NCBI RefSeq assembly: GCF_036323735.1 | Contig: NC_086040.1 | Span: 7,904,568 to 7,968,567 of the forward strand | DNA: 64,000 bases | Source: Rattus norvegicus | Lineage: Eukaryota > Chordata > Mammalia > Rodentia > Muridae | Reading direction: 5' to 3' | Shown: positions 59,030-64,000 of the stretch, piece after piece | Position numbering within the stretch: the stretch's first letter is position 1 | Layout: each line of letters opens with the position of its first letter | Notes under the pieces: generated by a model | Database searches by the model: none | Seen by the model: the letters and a program-made list of their open reading frames with translations, nothing else | What the model was told of the DNA's origin: nothing | Translations under genes and position numbers: made by a program

Positions 59030-59480
59030 CTTTGGTTCCATAGATCATAGTGTGTGAATTCTGTACTTTATGGCTAATACCCTCTATTAAGAGAATATAT
59101 ACAAGTTATTTTGCGTCTCAGTTATCCATTCAGAACAATACTTTCTCATTCCATCTACTTGACAGAACCTTCACAATATCTTTATTTTTCACACCTACAT
59201 TGTATTTTATTGTGTAAATGAACCAAATTTTCGGTAGCTATTTCTTGGTTGAGGAGCATCTGGGTTATTTCTATTTTCTGCTCATTATGAAGAACGAAGA
59301 TAGGAACATGGTGGAGCACATGTCTGAGTGGTATGGCAGAAATATTTTCTGATATAAGGCCAGAAGTAGTATAGCTGAGTCTTTAGGAAGAATATTCCGT
59401 ATTTTCTCAGAATCCACTGGATAGATACTTAAAGTCATTATACGGATTTGATCTTCCCCCAGCAAATGTTATTTGTATCC
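59030..59480 (-). mobile_element. L1 ORF2 3' fragment, inverted and old
   Basis: On the minus strand it reads ILPKDSAILLLALYQK and DMCSTMFLSSFFIMSRK, the well-known C-terminal ORF2 phrases. It is truncated at both ends and more diverged than the L1 at 49365. Confidence 0.85.
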
Positions 59481-59673
59481 TGATATTTATCTGCTTCTTC
59501 AAAGGAGGTTGCCCTGACTAGATCTCTGTCATGGACTCAGGTGATCGCATATGACCTTCTTCCCATTTTAACCGGTCAGTAAATGCTAGAGCCTATTACT
59601 GAGAGCCGGAGGGGAAAGTTGGTCTTGGAGGGTGGAGGGTGGGGTTAGATAGAGAGTCAGAAGAGGGTAAGAG

Positions 59674-59760
59674 AGGGGCTGGGGATTTAGATCACTGGTA
59701 GTGCGCTTGCCTAGGAAGCAGAAGGCGCTGGGTTCTGTCCTCAGTCCCGAAAAAAAAAAA
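59674..59760 (+). repeat. ID SINE
   Basis: GGGGCTGGGGATTTAGATCA, GTGCGCTTGCCTAGGAAGCA and GGGTTCTGTCCTCAGTCCCG with an A14 tail. Flanks AAGAGGGTAAGAG (59661) and AAGAGAGTAAGAA (59761) form an imperfect target duplication. Confidence 0.9.
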
Positions 59761-59774
59761 AAGAGAGTAAGAAA

Positions 59775-60085
59775 GATATAGTATTATTACTATTTAATAA
59801 TTTAATATACTAATATAATACATTCGTATTAATTACATTTATCATGATATAAATATATAATTTTCTATATTAATATAATATATATTAATTATATATTATA
59901 ATAATGTTGATATATCACAAATTAATATGTTAATATAATATATTAATATTAATTAGATTATTATGTTAGTATATGACAACTTAATATAATAATATATTAT
60001 AATAATATATTATTTTATATATGTATATATACACACATAACATATATATACATATATACATATACATATATATATATATAGTATT
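59775..60085. repeat. AT-rich tract (TAATATAATATATTA-type)
   Basis: Low-complexity AT DNA with many ATATTAAT phrases and a TATG/TACA part near 60018-60080. Confidence 0.85.
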
Positions 60086-60149
60086 ATATGCAACTTCAAC
60101 AAAGTTAATTACAAGTGGAACTCACAAATTAATGTGAAATGCTGAGGGC

Positions 60150-62195
60150 AGAATATATTTTTACAGTTCAGTTTGCTTATATGGTGGATGTCTTTGATCG
60201 ATTTTCATAGACTGAACCATTCCTGCAGCCTCAGGAGGAAGCCTACTAGATGGCACTGGATGGAGGATTTATCTGTCCTTGATCTTTGTTTTCTATAATT
60301 TTACCTAGTACTTTTTCCACCAATGTTCTTAAGGGAAATTCGTCTGAAATTCTTTCTTTGTTGAGTCGTTTTGTTATTTAGGTGTCAGGGCGACTGTGCT
60401 GTCATGGAATAAGTTTGGCGATTTTCCTTCTGTTTCTGTTTTTTGTAGTAGGTTGAGAATTCTTTGAAAATCTGGTAGGAGTCTGCGCTCAAACAATCTT
60501 GCAATAGGGCTCTTTCAGTGGGGAAACTTTTAATTAATGTTTGTGTCTCTTTAGGTGTTGTAGAACTATTTATATAGTTTATCTTACTTCAGTTTACCTG
60601 TGCTCAGTGTTATCCATCTACACAATCTTCCATTTCGTTCAGAGCTTCTAACTGTGTAGACAGCAGGTTTTTGAAGTGAGACCTAAGGATTTTGTGACTT
60701 TCATCTGTGCTCTGTGCTTCATGTGCATGTTCCTCTTAGCACTGCTTTCCTTATGTCCCTTAAGTTTGGAGACTATATGCCATCATTTCCATTGAATTCT
60801 AGGAACACTTTATTTTTCAAGTTTTCTCTGAACTGGTGGTTCTTCAGTTGCAAGCTTTTGAATTTCCATGTGTTTATATGCTTTTTATTATTGTTGAAGT
60901 CCAGTTTAAATCCATGGCATTCTGAGAAGATCCAATGGTTAGCACAGTCTTTCTTTATCTGCTGTGGCTTTTTTTCCATGATGGAGAACATGTTCATTAT
61001 AGGATAAGGTTCCATGAGGTACTGGAAAGAAATTGTGTAATTTTGTGTTCATGTGAATTATTCTATAGATATCAGAGGAGGTCAGGTTAATTGAAGCCAG
61101 TGTCAGTTACATCTTCTCTTTTTATTGTTTTCTTTTTAGTTTCTGTCTCAATGACCTGCCCTTGGTGAGAGTGGGACATTGATGTCCCCCACTATTAATG
61201 TTTGAGGTTCTATATGATATTTAAGGTTCAGCAATATTTCTCTCACTAATGTTGCTACTTTTGTCTTTGGGATATAGACATCCAGAATTGAGATGCCATT
61301 TTGGTGGATTTTTCCTCTGATGAATATAAAGTTTCCTCCCCCTTCTCTTTTGATTACTTTTGGTTGAAAGTCTGATTTGCTGGATGTTAGAATGGCTACA
61401 CCATCTTGTTTCTTGTGTACATTTGCTTGGAAAACTTTTTCCAACCCCTTAGTCTGAGGTTGTGTCTATCTCGGTTGTTGGAGTATGTTTCTTGAGTGCA
61501 ACAGAAGGATGGGTCCTGATTTTAAATCGATTGTGTTATTCTGTGTCCTTTTACTGTTGAGTAGAGACCATTAATGCTTAAAGGTATTAATGAAAGTCCT
61601 ATTTAGTTCATCCTATTTTGATGTTGTGGGAGCAGGGTTTTATTGCTTGCATGTTTTTTGGTTTTTGGTTTTTCGATTGGGATGTTTCAGTGTGTATGTG
61701 AGTATTAGATCTGTCCTGTAGGGTGCATGGTTTTTTTGTTTGCAAGTTTTTGTTTTTTGGGGGAGCTGTTAGAGTATGCGTGTGAATATGAGATCCCTTC
61801 AGTAGGTTAGGCTGTGCAATTATTAATTTCTAGTGGGAGGCAGGGATGGATCAATATCTGAAAGTCCATCAATACAATCCACTATATAATGAAGCTGAAA
61901 GAAAAAAAATTACATGATAATCTCATTAGATGCTGAAAAAGCTTGCCAAAATATTCCAACCCCCCTTCATGTTAAAAGCATGAGAGCAATCAGGAATACC
62001 AGTTCTATGCAGAAACATAATAGAAGCAATGGACAGCAAGCCCATACCCAACATCAACCTAAATGGAAAGAAACATAAAGTAATTCCATTAAAGTCAAAG
62101 ACAATGTAAGGCTGCCCACACTTCCTATTCAGTATAGTATTTGAAATTCTATCCAGGCTGAAAGCATGGTTCAAATTTGGTTCTGACATGGAATA
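60150..62195. mobile_element. L1 with 5' inversion (twin-priming structure)
   Basis: From 61838 down to 60150 the minus strand holds ORF2 from the endonuclease start (GVAILTSSKSDFQPKVIK) through the early reverse transcriptase, ending in KSIKDIHHISKLN. From 61838 on the plus strand resumes at the same ORF2 point, QGWINI-KSINTIHYIMKLKE, and continues through ISLDAEKA-like sequence to about 62195. Outer end and inner joint therefore share a stretch of ORF2. It is dead, and the 3' end of L1 is missing. Confidence 0.85.
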
Positions 62196-62790
62196 TTGCC
62201 AAGGCCTGTGAAGGAGGAATGGCACAGAGCTTTAGAACTCATGGGGTATGGCCCAGTCTTCAGCCCAGCCTTGTTCGTCCTTGGTGAATAATGAACCCAA
62301 GGAGGACTTCATGCAGGGTGTCATGCAGTTATTGCACTCATATCTCTGTAAATCTAAGAAGTGTAAATAAATCCTCATGGAGCTTTTCACCACTCAGAGG
62401 GCAGCGCCATTGGCATTTGCAATAACAGTGGTTCAGATCTTTTAGGGATTCCCTCGGAGGCAGGCCAGTGCTTCCATCATTTCCAGAGGAAATGTAGAAT
62501 GGTCAGCGACGACCACCACCCTTAAAAAGCATTTGGAAAAATAAAATAGTTTGTGAAGCTGGCTAAGATGTTTTCACTACTGACTCTGATGTAAAAAAAC
62601 AATTTATGGAACAGTTTAAAGTTCAGAAATGCTGGGACCTTTTAAGATCAGGGATTAAGAACAATGGTGCCACAGGCTAATAGTGTGACTGTCACAAAGG
62701 CTGGACTGTTGAAGACTGATTTCTGACCCAGTTTTAACTCAGCTTCCTGATAGGATTTAATAAAGATTGCCAATCACAGATGTGTATTCT
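62196..62790 (+). other. Possible retrocopy or 3'-UTR, unidentified
   Basis: The stretch looks like transcribed DNA: AATAAA-type signals near 62362, 62540 and 62759, and uninterrupted frames broken by few stops. I do not recognise the parent gene. It directly follows the truncated L1, as a secondary insertion or deletion product would. Confidence 0.3.
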
Positions 62791-63063
62791 GACCATTTAA
62801 AGCAGATATGACATTTTTATACAAATGTTTAGATTTCTGTTTTTTAAAGATTCTTATAAGAGTACTTTTAAAGATAAATAATACAATATTTAAACATTTC
62901 TCTGTAAATTCAAATTGCTTACATATGAAGTTACATTGGCCTTGGGAGTAATTTGTTTTCTTTAGGTGACTATGTAATATTTGTTCTAATACCGTATTGG
63001 GTATCACTTTTTTCAGCACTTAGCAAGAGAAGAAAACTAGAACATGTTCACATTTGTGTAATC
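62791..63063. other. Unassigned sequence
   Basis: AT-rich DNA, open for 81 codons on the minus strand without recognised similarity. Confidence 0.4.
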
Positions 63064-64000
63064 CAATATTCAAAAATTAATGGTCTATAGGGAAAATACT
63101 GCCCGTTGGGAAACAGAGAAAAACTAGAAAATTGAACTGTATGTCACAGGAATCAACCTGGTAATATAAATATTATTCAGAAGAATCTCCTATACTCCAT
63201 GTTCCTAAATCATTTCTACCCATGCTGAGCCCCTGAATAACTTTCTCCATTCAGAGCATGTAACCACTAATGGGGCAAAGAGAAGTCTCTAGATTTAGAA
63301 AGATGGAGTGTGTAAAGATTTACACTGTGCACAAGAGAATCTCCTGGAAAAGGCACTCTGCTGAACAGCTTTCCTTACATTGTCATGGCAGTTCTCAGTG
63401 ACATCATCATTAGGACCTCCCTGAAAAATCTCTTGTAACCTGGAGAGCCCTAGCTCCTTCTGTGAGATCACAAGTATTGTTGTGACAGCAACTGCTTCTC
63501 AGATATTCCTTTAGTACATCTAGGGCTTACCAATTGGCCTTTAATTCAGAGAAAACAGCCCTTTTTGAGGGAGAACAAAGAGGACGAAGAGATCAGAGAT
63601 GGCAATAAGGAAGCTGCCCTTCTGTCTTGGTATAAAAAAGGAAGAAATATGTTGTCCTTTGGAGAGCTCAGCTAGTCCTGGGTAGGGGTTTAGTGTGTTT
63701 CCTGAAGAGAGCGCCTTTATCTGAGACTTCAACATATGGGAATCAGGAGATGGAAGCCTCTCAGAAGCATCTGGACTTCCCTGTTCTTATGGTTCCTGGA
63801 AGTCAGAGAGTTTATATCAATAATTTCTTGTGTTTCATGTGTTGGGAAGGGTACAGTTGTTTTACGGAGAGCTCATGGCCTTTATTCTTTTTGTCAAGAA
63901 GAAAAGGTCCTAAGGAATAAGGGATGGGCAAGTATTGTGCCCTCGGCTCAGAGTCAACTCCTCCAGGCTTTGGATCCCTATAGTGCAGTTTATGTCTGAC
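63064..64000. repeat. Array unit 10, partial and detached
   Basis: Starts in the middle of a unit body (GGTCTATAGGGAAAATACTG) and runs to the window end. It keeps TGACATCA 63399-63406, TGAGATCA 63463-63470 and TATAAAA 63631-63637. It is separated from unit 9 by 16.4 kb, so the array is interrupted and probably continues to the right. Confidence 0.88.
63399..63637 (+). promoter_or_regulatory. Promoter-like module of unit 10
   Basis: Same order and spacing as unit 7: CRE-like octamer, second octamer 56 bp further, TATAAAA 160 bp further. Confidence 0.4.

Overview
This is rodent nuclear DNA, almost certainly rat (Rattus). The sequence contains B1, B3/B2-type and ID SINEs, including two ID copies of the rat-amplified type, and a LINE-1 whose 5' end is built of ~570 bp tandem monomers, as in rat L1. 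The window is low in GC, rich in repeats and poor in genes. I find no intact protein-coding gene.

Left part (1-20,184): mostly unique sequence carrying SINEs, an ancient L1 tail and two solo LTRs of one family, each with a perfect 6-bp target duplication. Between the LTRs lie four consecutive exons of an unprocessed Xpr1-like pseudogene. Xpr1 encodes the SPX/EXS-type phosphate exporter, also known as the receptor of xenotropic and polytropic retroviruses. Introns are kept, but three of the four exons carry stops or frameshifts.

Middle part (20,185-46,705): a diverged tandem array of units, typically about 2-2.8 kb when not interrupted. Each unit joins an inverted, 5'-truncated L1 3'-UTR, usually a microsatellite, and a ~1.7 kb body of unknown nature. 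Most bodies hold CRE-like octamers and a TATAAAA box at fixed spacing. A further partial unit reappears at 63,064-64,000. Later insertions interrupt the array: a solo LTR, an ID, a 5'-truncated L1, and an endogenous retrovirus that sits at the same L1 position in two units, so a duplication followed that integration.

Right part (46,706-63,063): a decayed ~2.2 kb exon on the minus strand encodes decapeptide repeats and is followed by a near-full-length dead L1 on the plus strand. Then comes a unique, more GC-rich stretch with seven CRE-like octamers spaced 20-22 bp apart, an old L1 fragment, an ID, an AT-rich tract, an L1 with the 5' inversion typical of twin priming, and an unidentified stretch resembling a 3'-UTR or retrocopy.

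The two most unusual objects are the decapeptide-repeat exon with the phased CRE-like cluster upstream of it, and the array units with their repeated promoter-like module. Family names come from recognition by eye; no alignment was run.
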